Below, piece by piece: positions 46,054 through 57,906 of a stretch of 64,000 bases of DNA. The position numbers and the translations under genes were made by a program. The notes beneath the pieces are model-generated. The model was not told the origin of the DNA. It searched no databases and saw nothing but the letters and a program-made list of their open reading frames with translations. The stretch is from Blasia pusilla (taxonomy: Eukaryota > Marchantiophyta > Marchantiopsida > Blasiales): NCBI GenBank assembly GCA_050084515.1, contig CM114271.1:23684001-23748000 (forward strand), read 5' to 3'. Positions within the stretch are counted from its first letter, which is position 1; every line of letters starts with the position of its first letter.

Positions 46054-46356
46054 GTGGCGAGACCTACGCCGTTATACGGCCGCGGGATCTCATCGACGGC
46101 GCCCTCGACGGCGGGCACAGAAATGTTCAGTTCGGTTGTACAGAGCGCCACGCGCGCAGTTAAGGGATTCTTGAAGCCGACGCAGTTATGGCGCGGCAGC
46201 AAGGGAGTTCAACTCGCGTGGTGGAGTTCACGGCTGAGGATGGGACAATCGCCGCTTTTAGCTCTTCCGGTTATTTTGCTTCTCACAAAATTAGCACGAC
46301 GGGTGGTTCAAATCGTCGTAGACGACTCCCGTAAGACTCTTTACGGCCATCCGTAA
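46054..46356 (+). CDS. Small hypothetical protein (100 aa)
   Basis: An open frame divergent from the P2 gene, starting about 300 bp from its ATG in a GC-rich stretch that could be a shared bidirectional promoter. The product is basic, with a likely membrane segment (SPLLALPVILLLTKLA) followed by RRVVQIVVDDSRKTLYGHP. I recognise no family. Sequence becomes AT-rich immediately after the stop, consistent with a gene end but not proof. It may equally be a chance frame or a first exon. Confidence 0.25.
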   Translation: MARPTPLYGRGISSTAPSTAGTEMFSSVVQSATRAVKGFLKPTQLWRGSKGVQLAWWSSRLRMGQSPLLALPVILLLTKLARRVVQIVVDDSRKTLYGHP

Positions 46357-46459
46357 ATCTAAAAAGGGAGCCTCATGAGGTCTTTGGGGATATAGCGATT
46401 TCCAACACAAAGGGAGACATGGTGTGCTTTCCAATTTGATATATCAAGCTTCTTATTTA

Positions 46460-47519
46460 CTAGTAAGGTGAATAAAAAAGGGTTTGAATATTTTTTGTTA
46501 GTGTATAGTCTATGAAAGTGTTAAATTTTTTTCTTATTGTTTATAGTATGTGAAACATTTTCTTGTTATCCAATTGTGAATGTTTTTTTGGGCCAATTAT
46601 CATGTGCCAAACAGAATGGTGTTTACAAATAAAAAAGCACTCTTCAAAAAAAATCTAGATTTTAAAATAAACTAGTAAGGTGTCCGTGCGATGCCCAGAA
46701 AATAAAAAAGTGTTTGAAGAGTTAGTGTATACTCCGTGAAGGGAAGAGATAAATGATGCTGAACATAAATTCAAAATTTTTTTCTTGCTGCCCGTAGTAT
46801 GTGAAACATTTTATCGTTGCCCAGTTGTCACGTGTCAAGGAGAGAGGTGTTTGCAAATCAAGAAGGCACTCTCCCATAATAATATAGATAAGGTGCACAT
46901 GCCATGCAAGGGAAATAAAAAGTGTTTGAAGAGCTAGTGTATAGCTCGTGGAAAGAAAAAAAAATTACACATAAATTCAAAATTTTTTCTTGCTGCCCAT
47001 AACATGTGAAACATTTTCTTGTTGCCTAGTTGCCACGTGTCAAGCAGAGAGGTGTTTGCAAATCAAGAAGGTACTCTCCCATAATAATATATAAATAAGA
47101 TGCTCGTGCGATGCACGGGAAATAAAAAAGTGTTTGAAGAGCTAGTGTATAGCCCGTGAAGGGAAAAGATTAATAATATTGCACATAAATCTAAAAAATG
47201 TTTCTTGCTGCCCAAAACATGTGTAACATTTCTTGTTGCCCAGTTGTCATGTGTCAAGCAGAGAGGCGTTTGCAAATCAAGAAGGCACTCTCCCATAATA
47301 ATATAGAAAAGGTGCTTGTGTGATGCACGGGAAAAAGAAGAAGTTTGAAGAGCTAGTATATAGCCCGTGAAGGGAAAAGATTAATGATATTGCACATAAA
47401 TTCAAATTTTTTTTCTTGTTGCCCATTACATGTGAAACATTTTCTTGCTGCCCAATTGCCACGTGTCAAGTAGAGAGGTGTTCGCAAATCAAGAAGGCAC
47501 TCTCCCATAATAATATAGA
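46460..47519 (-). mobile_element. Head-to-tail array of five Helitron-like units
   Basis: Five units of about 206-217 bp in one orientation (minus) start near 46460, 46672, 46889, 47094 and 47307. On the minus strand each begins TCTATATTATTATGGGAGAG, or a close variant, after an A. Near its end each carries the hairpin CCCGTGCATCGCACGAG, or a variant. The leftmost two end in CTAG followed by T. TC start, CTRR end with 3' hairpin and A/T insertion are the hallmarks of Helitrons. The interiors share segments such as GACACGTG and TTCACGGGCTATA. The first unit (46460-46671) is most diverged. No coding capacity. Confidence 0.72.
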
Positions 47520-49685
47520 TAAAAATCATATAATTACGAGAATACCAGATGTGGCCTTTAATGAGGATAGAAGCCCAGTATAGCTAGTCAAGTGTGAGCC
47601 TTAGGCCATAGCAAGTTTTATGGCAAAAGTTGTTCTACGAGTTGTTTTAGGGCAAAGGTTGACCTATTCTATAAGCTCTTCCATCCCATATGGTCATTGT
47701 AAATATGGGCCCCAAAAGTAGTGGGTATATGAATGGATGGTTGTCCTTGAGCCCTCCACATAACATCAAAGCTTCCATTTTCAACAAAAAGATGTTGGTT
47801 TGGTAGCAATTGACATTTTCGTGTTGCTATCAACCCTTTGCCTCGCATCGTAGCGGCTTTCGATGGGTTCCATCATATAAGGCCCTTGGGGGGATTGTAA
47901 ACCCAAGCTGATCTTGTGCCCAGGGGTCCGAGGAAATTTCTTTTTCATGAGAATTGGTACATTTCTGGACAATACAAAAGAGAACGGTAAATTTTAGAAA
48001 TTTCTTGATTCCAAGCGGCTATTTGGATACAAATACAAAGGAGAGTTCGAGTATTATGTCTGTTTTTGGCCGGTGATTGAAAAATTGATTCGGCAATTTT
48101 AAAATTCTTCCGGCTAGCTCAACATGTAATCCCGATTCTCCCCGTAAATTTCTCATGCCCATCTTTTTGCATCTTATAGTAAGTTATGATCATGAAATAC
48201 TTGCTTATGCAAAAATGATTAATTTTGTGCTCATGCCATGTGCCGCACGAATAGAACCCTCTCAAGCTTACAAAAATTGATAAATCTATGTTATAATTGG
48301 GGCCCTCACATGCACGATAAGAAAAATAGTAAAAAGTTTGCAATTTTGTCCCTTATGCACAGTTGATATTTTGAGAAGGGAAAAAATTTGAATGGAAGAA
48401 GGAAATGCTTTCACTAATTAAGATTAACTAATGATTTGATTAGTAGGCGTTATGTTGGTGGGAGAAGTGAGTGGAGGGGGAGGAGTAGATATTGTTCAAA
48501 CTTTTATGGAAGGATAGAATTATTGAGGGGAGTGGGGTATTATTTAAATTTTGATTCAAGAGTGGATTTATTTAAAAGAGTGGAATGTTATTAATCCTTT
48601 AATATTTAAGGAAATAGAAATTATGCTTGAAGGATGGGGACATGCGAAGGGTGTTTCACGGGTGCATTGACGGGACGTGGGGACAAGTTGGCAGGGGTGC
48701 ACAAAGTGGTCGGGACTTGGCAAGTTGGCAGAGGACGCGAGATGCGTGAAAAATGCTTAGACAAGTGTACAAACACCAACTTTGTTTGGATGAAACCTTG
48801 AACACGTATGGCGTTGTTGGAGAGTTTTAAATTCCCTAACCCTTGGTCTAATGCCCAATGCACACAAAAAATTCTTATTAAAAATTTCCCGATTTTGAAA
48901 ATAAGAATAAATAAGAGGAGAAAATCTTTGGCCCAAAAAGAATCTAAATTTATTTTAAAATAAAATTGATATGGCATCCATAGTTTACATTCAACGGTTA
49001 GTAAAATGGAAAAATACTTATATTCCAAAAAACTACAACATAATTTACTAAATTTTCATTTAGCATATGTTTAAGAACGCTACAAATAAAACTTCATCTT
49101 AAGAAAGTTTGAAAGACACTTTGCATGAATTAATTTTGAGAATCGCATTCAAAAAATCTTGTATTTTAAGTTTAACGTGTTTAGGGTTAGGATTATTCTA
49201 ACCAATTTTAAATTCCAAAGTACATGGTTAATTTTGGATTTTGGAAATAAACACATGGTGTCCATAGAAAATTTTCAATTAAATTTTCTTAACTCTTTAA
49301 TAATAATCATAAAAATAAAGATAATATTTTAATTTCCCAAAAATTCAAGAAAAATTATCATATTCAAAAATTATAATTCTATAATATTAAAAAATATAAA
49401 TAAGAAAATAAGAAAATGGTAAAGTTTTAATAAAAAAATTGGACTAATTTTAGGATTCTTGAAGACAAAACTAACAAGGACTAGGAGGGAGATTTTATCA
49501 AAATCTTGAATTTCAGAATTTAGGAAAAAATAAAAACTTCTACAATTTTTTGGGAATGGCTCTATTAGCATTTTGAAGGCACACATAAGGAATTTTATTG
49601 CATGCGTGAGCTCTTAAGGAAGCACTAGTCTAATGGCTCCGACTAATTCACCAAATGGGGGGGAGGATGGCCCCCCCACACACAC
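47520..49685. other. AT-rich intergenic region, no gene seen
   Basis: Long AT-rich stretch with no recognisable protein, RNA gene or complete repeat. A G-run/C-run inverted repeat is at about 49657-49677. ATAT at 49686-49689 is the target duplication of copy C. Confidence 0.55.
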
Positions 49686-49689
49686 ATAT

Positions 49690-50056
49690 TGTCATGACCA
49701 TACGGATTATGTCGTAGAGTATAGTGTGCTAGTAGAGGACATTCCTTATGTAGGACCGTAGTGGCTTGGTAGAGATGCGGTTCCATACATAGGGTTGGGG
49801 TTACTCGGTTGGGGTGAGTTTCCCAGAGGGGCCCACTCTTAGGTTGGAGGATATAAGGTGGAGTGCACTCAAAGAAACGTCGAGTTCTTTGAGTTGAGCC
49901 TGCTATGCGTTGGGAGTTAGCCTTGGTAGTGAGTAGAGCTCTTGGTTATGGTGTTTCCAAGCTTCGACCTGGATTCTCCCCATCGTGGAGTGGGTTTGGC
50001 TCGATTGTATGTGATTATAAACGTGTTTTATGACATGAGGTCTTTCACGGATTTCA
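49690..50056 (+). repeat. A1 repeat of copy C
   Basis: 367 bp, matched by A2 at 59008-59372. Copy-specific variants GAGGACATTCC and GTGGAGTGCACTC are in both A1 and A2 but not in copy B. TATAAG at 49852-49857. Confidence 0.9.
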
Positions 50057-50067
50057 CTCAAAGAACT
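50057..50067 (+). other. Self-priming primer-binding site of copy C
   Basis: CTCAAAGAACT abuts A1 and is the reverse complement of AGTTCTTTGAG (49883-49893), which lies 31 nt after the TATA box. Confidence 0.7.
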
Positions 50068-50885
50068 GGAGTAGATCGATGGTAGCCGATTGTAGATCAA
50101 TGGGGATCTGGTTAGGGCTGATTGTGTACTCAGCCGTGGATGTTCGTGGCTTGTGGCCTATGTTGGAGGTGTGAATCTGGTGCGCGGTTGGTTGGGAAAG
50201 AAGCGCCTTTTGAGAGCTTTCCAACGCGCTGTAGATCGCGGATTTCGTCAAGAGAGTTGGAAGTTATCAAGCATTGAAGATTCGGTCGTGTTCGGCCGCT
50301 TTTTCGATGTGGAGAGCTTGGAGTGCGGAAGGCTGTGTTGAAGTTCATCCAGATCGGGTGAGAGGTTCTGTTGCTACTGTATTGTGATCTCCGTGAATCT
50401 ATATCGCTTTCGAGTGTGTGGAGCGTTGCGGATTTCTGCGTGCATGAAACTTGGCGGAAGCGCTGTCGGATTTGCGATTCTGGACAACAAGTTTGTTTGA
50501 TTTTTAGCTCAGAGTACAGAGCTCGGTTGTAGCTGATTTTTTGTGGAGGGATAGCTATGGTGGTCAATAGATATACGTGACCGAAACAGATTTGATTTCG
50601 GTCACGTATTTGTGAAGTAATTTCTGATCGAAATTTCGCGGACTAGCTCGAGGTCTGGCTATGGTGGAGAGCGGATCGGAGGGGCTAGTTGGTTGGTGAC
50701 TCGTTCATTTTTGGAGACGCCTATCCCATTGGGGGCGCCCTGGTTGGACCTTTCTCCATAGCAAAGCATGGCGAAGCGTGGCGAACGGGGCATGTCTCGA
50801 GCATTTCTCGGCGTTTTGAGGCTTCGAGGCAACTCGTGGTAGCTCGGGACGAGTGGGCGTGAGAGGCGGAGTAAGGAGCAAGGAG

Positions 50886-50909
50886 CAAGCAAGCAAGCTT
50901 GCTTGCTTG
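50886..50909 (+). repeat. Perfect 24-bp palindrome in the leader of copy C
   Basis: (CAAG)3(CTTG)3, identical to that of copy B at 13200-13223. Confidence 0.6.
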
Positions 50910-51523
50910 GGCGTGAGGCAATTTTTGCAGGATTTGGGATTTGAGTTTTGCATAATCTGGTCACCATCTTTGGGCTATTTCGCTGGAGGACGCTTAAGCG
51001 CCGAGTTCTTAACTATGCCAATGTGTCTGCATGTTGTAGCTCATTTGGTCTTTGTTCGGAGATGTGTTAGGCGCTTTATGCATCTCAGGTTTTTGGTTGA
51101 TGTACCTCTAGCGCATAGTACGGTGTAGCCTCTCCATGCAGGTGATATTTTCAGGTCTTTGGCGTTACTAGCACGTCATCGACCCTTGGCGGAGTAGCTA
51201 TTGCGTTAGAATTGTGTGGTGGGTTTTGTGGATTCAGAGGGCACCACGTTTGGTGGATTGTGTTACCTTGATTTCCATTTGCGATTGGAGGGTTGTCGTT
51301 GGATTTCTGTGTTTGGATCCCCTCCATCGTGCTTTTGCTTGGCGCCCATTGTTAGGGTTGACGCTGATTTCGAGTAGTGTTACTCCTATGTGCTACCGGT
51401 AGTGAGGTGGAGGGATGACGAGTAGATTGTGGGAGACTTCTTGTGGTGATGACAAGTTAGGTTGCCTACACCCATAGCTAGTAGAGCTAGAATAGTATAG
51501 CGACATCGGCGTCACTTGGTAAT

Positions 51524-52841
51524 TTGGTGGTGGTGCGGCATCGGCGTTGGTCATCACGGAGTGTCGGGTGGTCTGCGGTTGGGGACCGTGGTGCGGATAG
51601 TGGTGGTTTCACACGGAGTGGATTTAGGTATCGGCTACCTTTTCCACTTCCGACGGTTGATGAAGAGGAGGACGAGGGTGTTCCAAACACCGAGTCTTCT
51701 ACGTTGTTATCGAGTGTTGCGGCTCCATTGATTTGGGACATGGACGGTGGATATGGGGTCATGAAGGGCCCACGGACGATACTCGGGTGCAAAGTGGGTA
51801 CCATTGAGTTGGAGGACTTCATGCGGGAGTTTGATACGTGGTGTGATATGTAGATGTTGCGAACGCCACGTTGTTTACACCCTTCTTGGCTTGGAAGGGT
51901 TGTTTCAAAGACTTGGAAGGACCACCCATGGATGATTACCATGAGTTTAGGAAGGACCATGTTTTTGAGATTGAGGCATGGAGACAATATTGGTCTCAGG
52001 CTATGTGTCTATCACCCATGGTGGTATTGGTAGTAGTGCTCCTACTATGCCGGCCGGCCCGGCGAGTGAGGTGCAGGCGAGCGAGGTGGGGTACGAGTGG
52101 AGGAGTGGGGGTACGGTGGAGGTACTAGTGGGGGTACTAGTGGAGGTACTAGTGCCCCACCATCGTTTAGCCGAGTTGCAGAGTTCTTCAAGAGGTTGAA
52201 GAAGAACTATCAAGGAGTGAAGACGGAGAAGTTGAGGAATCTTCAGGACTTTGAGCGAAAAGGCGGTGAGAGTCTTCGTGAGGCATACACACAGCGTATC
52301 GGACGCTTGATTTCATTACCAGGGTGTGGCGAGGATCAGCGATCCGATTTTGGTATGGGATCTTGGGCAGAGATTTGCGCCGTAGGGTAGGGTGCGTGAT
52401 GCTACTCTTATGAGTGATGATTCACCCACATTGACCCATGTGTTTGCTCTATCCGAGAAGATTGAGCTTAACATGGTGAAGGAGAGAGTGGTGACATCCG
52501 CATTCAGTAGGGGATACAACTACTACTTCTCGTGTTCAGCCGCCCACCTCACGATCTCGTAGTAGTGGTGGTGGTAGTAGTAGTGGGAGTCGTGGGGGTA
52601 CACGCGACCTCGATCAAGTCCTAGAGGGACATTTGTGCAGAGACCATTGCCTTCATTTGCTGCCCCTTGTGAAGGACAATCATGTTGGACATGTGGAGGT
52701 GATCATGTTAGGAAGTTTTGTCCCCAAGAGGATGGGAGACGGACTTTGGAGGATGGGCCTCGATCGGCCCCAACTCGGTGTGATCATTGCGGGAGACTAG
52801 GTCATCCTCGAGAGCGTTGCTTTGATCTTCATCCGAGTTGA
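51524..52841 (+). pseudogene. Gag with two zinc knuckles (copy C)
   Basis: 51524-51853 gives the acidic N-terminal part (PTVDEEEDEGVPNTESSTLL) and most of the core (GTIELEDFMREFDTWCDM), then a TAG where copy B has CAG. The remainder continues in other frames, with RLISLPG and the Gag C-terminal SEKIELNM block near 52460. The zinc knuckles CWTCGGDHVRKFC and CDHCGRLGHPRERC end about 52829, and TGA follows at 52839-52841. Broken by indels. Gag would form the particle and package the RNA. Confidence 0.72.
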
Positions 52842-53659
52842 GATCAGGCCGTGGCCGTGGTGGAGTAGCTCCGAGAGGCCGAGGTGGTAGAGGTGGTAGG
52901 GGTGGTAGAGGTGGACCCGGTGGTTGGAGAGCCTACGGTGGCTACCCCTACCACTACGACAATCACTATGGCTGCCAGATTGAGCTTGATTGGAGTAGAA
53001 GTTGGCTACTATGGGCTGGTATCCAACATAGATCAGGTTCGGGAGCAAGGGCTTCCACCTCTTATGGAGGGGATGATCTCTCTTATATGGCGAGTGCAAA
53101 GGCCTGAGGTTGAGGCATCAGTGCGATTATGAGAGGAGCCACTCGGCGTAGAGCCACGTGGTGCTCTTGTGAGTTGGACCCAGAGGGGTGAGGCGGGAGG
53201 CGAGGCTAGGCTTCCCAGTCATTCTTGTTGTCGAGGTGCTTAGGACTCCATCCATGGTTCCTATCAGCCTATTGAGCCGACATGGGGGACCGAGGCATCT
53301 ACAAGCGTGTAGTAGACACGGATGCAAAGCATCAATGCAAGATTGCGGATGGCAACCGGTGTTGGGATCCCCATTGTTTTCGCCACGGAGCGATGGCTTT
53401 AGGAGTTGACTTAGCTCTGTATTTCAGTTAGCGACCACGTTGTGTGAACGTGGGGATATTCTTGCTACGCGTGTTGAGGTGGATGAGGGTGTTGCGGTGG
53501 AGCGACCCTCTATGTCGAGTAGTATTGAGTACGGTGCTACTTGGCGGCGGCGGCGAAGATGGATGCATTACCCGGCCCGCGCCACCATTGATCGTGAGAG
53601 GCTTACACTGGTGTATGTATGTTGGACAACCGGAGTGGGATCTTCCGATTGGTGAGTCC

Positions 53660-54366
53660 CTACAGGGCAGGTGTATAGACCAGATAGAGTCTTGTTAGAC
53701 TCGGTGCCCAACCTTGATGTTGGGAAAGGCGGCATGTATTGGTTTGGGTATTCGGAGGTCGAGCTTGAGCCTTGCCCATTCCAGATTCAAACATCACTTG
53801 GAGGAGCCAATGATAGGTCTCAATTCATGACACGGGAGAAGTTTTTCTGTCTGTTGAGACCAGATCATGCGACCGATAGCTCCCGGTTGGGAGTATCTGC
53901 GGTAGTCACATCGGCCGAGTCGTATGATGTACTAGTTGGAGGAGCGATATTGTACCCGATGGGTTTTCAGATGGATTCTTTGGGTCGAGACAAAGATCTT
54001 ATAGACCAGGTTGGATCCGGGATGGACGTATGAGCCAAGTTCTGTGAGATTTATTTGTGGGGCTCGACCAGGAGGGTCTTCCCCAACAAAGATGTTAGCA
54101 TCGTGGGCTGGTTTTAGTGGAGTAGTCACTTGGCCAGGAGACTTTTGGAGGGTAATGTTTACGCTATGGATTCTCCTGCGCATGAGGAGGAAGAGGAGGT
54201 CCCTATTTTTGCAGCAAGTGGCATCCTCATCGTTGGATGTGCAACTTTGGAGTTCAGCGGTGCACTACGGCGGGAGGCGTCGCCTAGTGAGAGGCTTGGT
54301 GTGAGGTGTTATACCTCACGAGGAAGAGGAGGCCCCACGGCGGACTCCTACTTCTGGCTTGATTAG
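53660..54366 (+). pseudogene. Aspartic protease region (copy C)
   Basis: The frame from 53671 reads VLLDSVP after a one-base loss, where copy B has VLLDLGAQPL. It then follows the protease pattern LEPCPFQIQTSLGGANDRSQ and ESYDVLVGGAILYPMGFQMD. A region without a recognised domain continues to about 54366. Confidence 0.6.
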
Positions 54367-54399
54367 GTTATCCCTTTGGATACTACACCCATTGTATGG

Positions 54400-55613
54400 C
54401 GTATCCGCCGGAGGGCATTTGTGTGTTAGATCTCTTTGGTGGGATTAGCACTTTGGTTTGGCTGCGATGTTGCAGGCGGTATTCTGTCTTGGAGATACGT
54501 GTATGTGGAGCGAGATGAGACGGCCCGAGAGAGTCTCATCCCGACATATTGGTCGATTGATGCAGAGGTATCTGAGTTGTTGCCGCCATCGGCTATTCGT
54601 GGGTACCGGCGTGCTTTACCATCACACATTGCATCGTTGGGCGCAGGACCTTGAGAGAATTGGTCCTGTGGATTTGGTGATTCTTTGGATGGCCATGTCG
54701 TGGTCATACACACGTCTTTGGTCGGGTGAGGGATTACATGACCCTAGGTCTCGATTGTTTTGGGAGATGTTACGGGTGTTACGACATCTTCAGGTTCATC
54801 AGGCACGTGCTCTAGCTTACATTCTGGAGAATGTTCCATTGTTGGGTGACACTCGGACCCGGATGATGGCGAGTGTTCATGAGGTGCGCTCTTGGATTGG
54901 ACCAGCGGTGTTGTTGGATGCAGCGCGAGTTGGCTCGCGTGCACATCGTCCACGCTTGTGGTGGACAAACTTGTTGCCTAGGGAGGTTCTACGTCGAGCA
55001 TATGATGCAGTGTAGCGGGATCCTCGCCTTACAGTGGATAGTATCTTGGATACTGGGCAACTTTCCCAAGTGGTGAGGGTTATTGATCGGTCACCCATGG
55101 CAGTGGTGAACCGTGTGGGCCAACCTAGGATGGCACTACCCACATTTGTGAGTTTTCCTCGTCACAAGCCTACCAGGGAAGGTGGTCCGGGGCTTGTATG
55201 GGATTCTCATGTGCGACAGTTGGTGGAGCCTAACGCTGATGAGAGAGAGCGTGCGATGGGATTTGCATTGGTGTGACAAAGCGGTTGCTTCTATTTACGA
55301 GGCTTCACGACGTCATGTGTTGGGTCAGGCCATGGACCTGAATTGTTTGACTTGGATTTTGAGTCTTGGTATGGCCGAGCAGCGTCGACTTCGGACTATG
55401 TCTGTGGGTCTTCCACCCCTTGTAATGAGCTCGATGGCTACCGGGATGGTAGAGGCATCGGCTGGGGGCGAGGAGAGTAGTATTTTGCATCCTTGGAGTA
55501 AATGGGATGTAATGGCTGGGCATGTGGAGTTGGTTGCTCATGCTGGTGGAGGAGTTATTTGCTCAGATGATGGTGTAGCTAAGGGTGTATCATCTTGTGA
55601 GGGGGTTGCGTAG
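54400..55613 (+). pseudogene. C5-cytosine DNA methyltransferase domain (copy C)
   Basis: Motif I (CVLDLFGGIST) is near 54420, then YVYVERDET. The WPC catalytic region is at about 54688 in a shifted frame. From 54700 a good stretch runs GLHDPRSRLFWEMLRV, YILENVPLLGD, VLLDAARVGSRAHRPRLWWT, and after a stop at 55014 RDPRLTVDSIL, FVSFP, ERERAMGF. A frameshift follows, then GQAMDLNCLTWIL and a linker to the UAG at 55611-55613. All ten-motif landmarks are recognisable. Two to four small indels and one stop inactivate it. Confidence 0.85.
55611..55613 (+). promoter_or_regulatory. Conserved in-frame UAG readthrough signal (copy C)
   Basis: TAG CAG CCA, with the same frame open from 55332 through the tail and on to 56225 apart from this codon. 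It fits UAG-CAR-YYA. Confidence 0.7.
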
Positions 55614-57072
55614 CAGCCAATGGCATCGTCCTCTCCCTCTAGTATGCCAGTGGAGGAGACTTGGGAGCCATTACTTGGGCCCAAGCTTACGGGAGGTGAG
55701 AAACGATGCTTGACACAGTTCCTACGTGCTTATAGGAGTTGTTTTGCCTTTAGCATGAAGGAGTTGGGTTCTCTGGTTGGACCCAGTATACGGATTGATT
55801 TGGCTAGTGATACGCCAATCTTCCGTCGTCCCTATCGATATAGTGATATGGAAAGGGACTTGATTCAGAGTAGGACGTTGGACCTTTTGGAGGCTGGATT
55901 AGTGGAGTTGTCGTATGGAGAGTATGCATCAGCCACTATCATGCCTGCTAAAAAGGATATGCATGGCAACTACACGGATAGGCGGATGTGTGGAGATTAC
56001 CGTCCTATCAATCGGCAAACCAAGGCCGATAGGTATGCCATGCCTACACCTGAGGAGATCTTTGATGTGGTGGGACAGCAAATATTTTCAGTACTTTGGA
56101 TCTTGGCGGGCAGATACCATCAATTGCCGATTCGGGAGAGTGACAAGGCCAAGAAAGATTTTGGGGTGTCAACTCTCATGGCAAGGATTGTTTGTACCAG
56201 TGGAAATTCTTACCCTTTGGGTTGAAGAATGCACCTGCCGAGTTTCAAAGAGTGATGGACAGGATCCTAGCAGGGTTGGATTTTGTTTGGTGTTACATTT
56301 TTGATATCTTGGTGTTCAGTAACACGGTGGAGGAGCATCAGATACATTTGCAGATGGTGTTTGAGCGGTTGAAAGCTCATTGTCTACGTTTGCATCCAGG
56401 AAAGTGTAAGTTCTTCCATGAGGATGTTGAGTACTTGGGTCATGTGATCTATCCAGGTGGTTTGGGAGTTCAGCAAGCAAAGGTGGAGGCTATTGCACTT
56501 ATTCCGCGTCCGATAGATGTGAGTAGAGTTCGAGCATTCATGGGATTGGCAAACTACTATCGGAGGTATGTGAAGGGATTTAGTGCTATGGCAAAGCCTT
56601 TGAACCAATTGCTGAAATCAGATCAAGAGTGGCATTGGGGAGATGATCAGGAGAGAGCTTTTGTGGAGCTTAAGGCCCAGTTGGTGGCGGCGCCTATCTT
56701 GAGGAGACCTATCAGAGGGCGCCCATTTCAGATTACACTCGATTGGAGTAGTTTGGGACTTGGAGCGGTGTTGACACAACATGATGATGAGCACATGGAG
56801 TTTGTGGTGGCCTATGCAAGTCGTTTGAATAATGCAATGGAGTCGCGCTATAGCTCATATGAGGGAGAGTGCTTGGCAAGAGTGTGGGTGTGGCACACTT
56901 TAGGTGTTACTTGTTTGGCACACAGTTTACCCTTGTTACTGATCACCAGCCGCTCAAGTGGTTGATGGAGTCGGACAAGCTTACAGGGAAGCTTGCACGG
57001 TGGGCTCTTATCTTACGGGAGTATGACTTCCAGGTGGTACATAGACCTGGAGTTGCCAACCTTGATCTTTGA
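55614..57072 (+). pseudogene. Reverse transcriptase and RNase H (copy C)
   Basis: RT opens with MPVEETWEPLLGPKL and SDTPIFRRPYRYSDME, then MPAKKDMHGNYTDRRMCGDY. A frameshift near 56080 damages the first catalytic block. From 56192 a 257-residue frame runs FGLKNAPAEFQRVMDRIL to RNase H. The catalytic motif reads CYIFDILVF (56294-56305) instead of YIDD, so the first Asp of the pair is lost. Thumb and YRRYVKGFSAMAKPLNQLL follow. RNase H has LDWSSLGLGAVLTQHD and SSYEGECLARVW, then a frameshift and DHQPLKWLMESDKLTGKLAR. Not functional as read. Confidence 0.85.
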
Positions 57073-57906
57073 TGGGTTGAGTAGGAATCCATGTACTAGC
57101 CAAGAGGATACAATCGGGGCTAGATGGCATGGCGAGGTTGATGAGGAGATGGTGCCAGGTTGGCATGCATCCGCCTTTTTATGTTGGTTAGGGGTGGACT
57201 CTAGTATGGAGGACCACATAATATCTTACTCTAGTCGAGGGTAGATGGCCGGCCTTGAGATCCTAAGGTTGGAGATGGTGGTACGGATCAGCGTGATATT
57301 CATGATGATGCGTTGGTGTTGGAGTTCCTACTGACCAAGAGGGTGCCAGGCATAGTGAGTGCCAAGGAGCGAGACCGTGTTCTTCAACGTGCTAAGAGGT
57401 ATCGATTGAGGGAACACATATTCTCGCGTGTGGGAGGATGGTAGAGTACGAGTAGTGCCACATTTGGCTCAGAGAGAGCGCATTGTGCGACATGCCCATG
57501 AGGAGTTGGGACATTTTGGGGTAAAGCGTACGTATAGCTTACTCCTTGGCCAATATTGGTGGCGTGGCATGCATACTCAGTGCAGCTGATTGGTGTCACG
57601 TTGTATGGTTTGTGACCGGGTGAGGGCATCATTTAATGCCCCTACACCACAATTACACCCCTTGCCTATTATGGGGTTGGGTTACCGTTGGAGTGTGGAC
57701 TTTGCGGGACCGTTACCGTTGGTATGCGACATCATCGATATGTGTTGGTGATGGTGGAGCACTTCTCCAAGTGGATTGAGTTGGTGGCATTACCGGACAA
57801 GGCAAGTGAGGAACGGCGTATGCGTTTGGATAGAGTGCTTAGTCATTTTGGTGCACCGGTGAAGTCTTGACCGACCAGTCTGAGTTTCAGTGGTGAGTTT
57901 CAGGTC
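57073..57906 (+). pseudogene. Integrase N-terminal part (copy C)
   Basis: A linker is followed by the HHCC region (HEELGHFGVKRTYSLL near 57490, RCMVCDRV near 57600). The first catalytic Asp is in WSVDFAGPLPL (about 57690-57725), and VEHFSKWIELVALPDKASE (57750-57815) follows. Several one-base indels and stops break the frame. The C-terminal half is intact in the next entry. Confidence 0.78.

Noticed and set aside
46460-47519. A CRISPR-like or satellite interpretation of the regular 212-bp array
   Set aside because: Units carry Helitron-type ends (TC, hairpin, CTAG at A/T) and are full repeats without unique spacers; CRISPR arrays are not found in plant nuclei.
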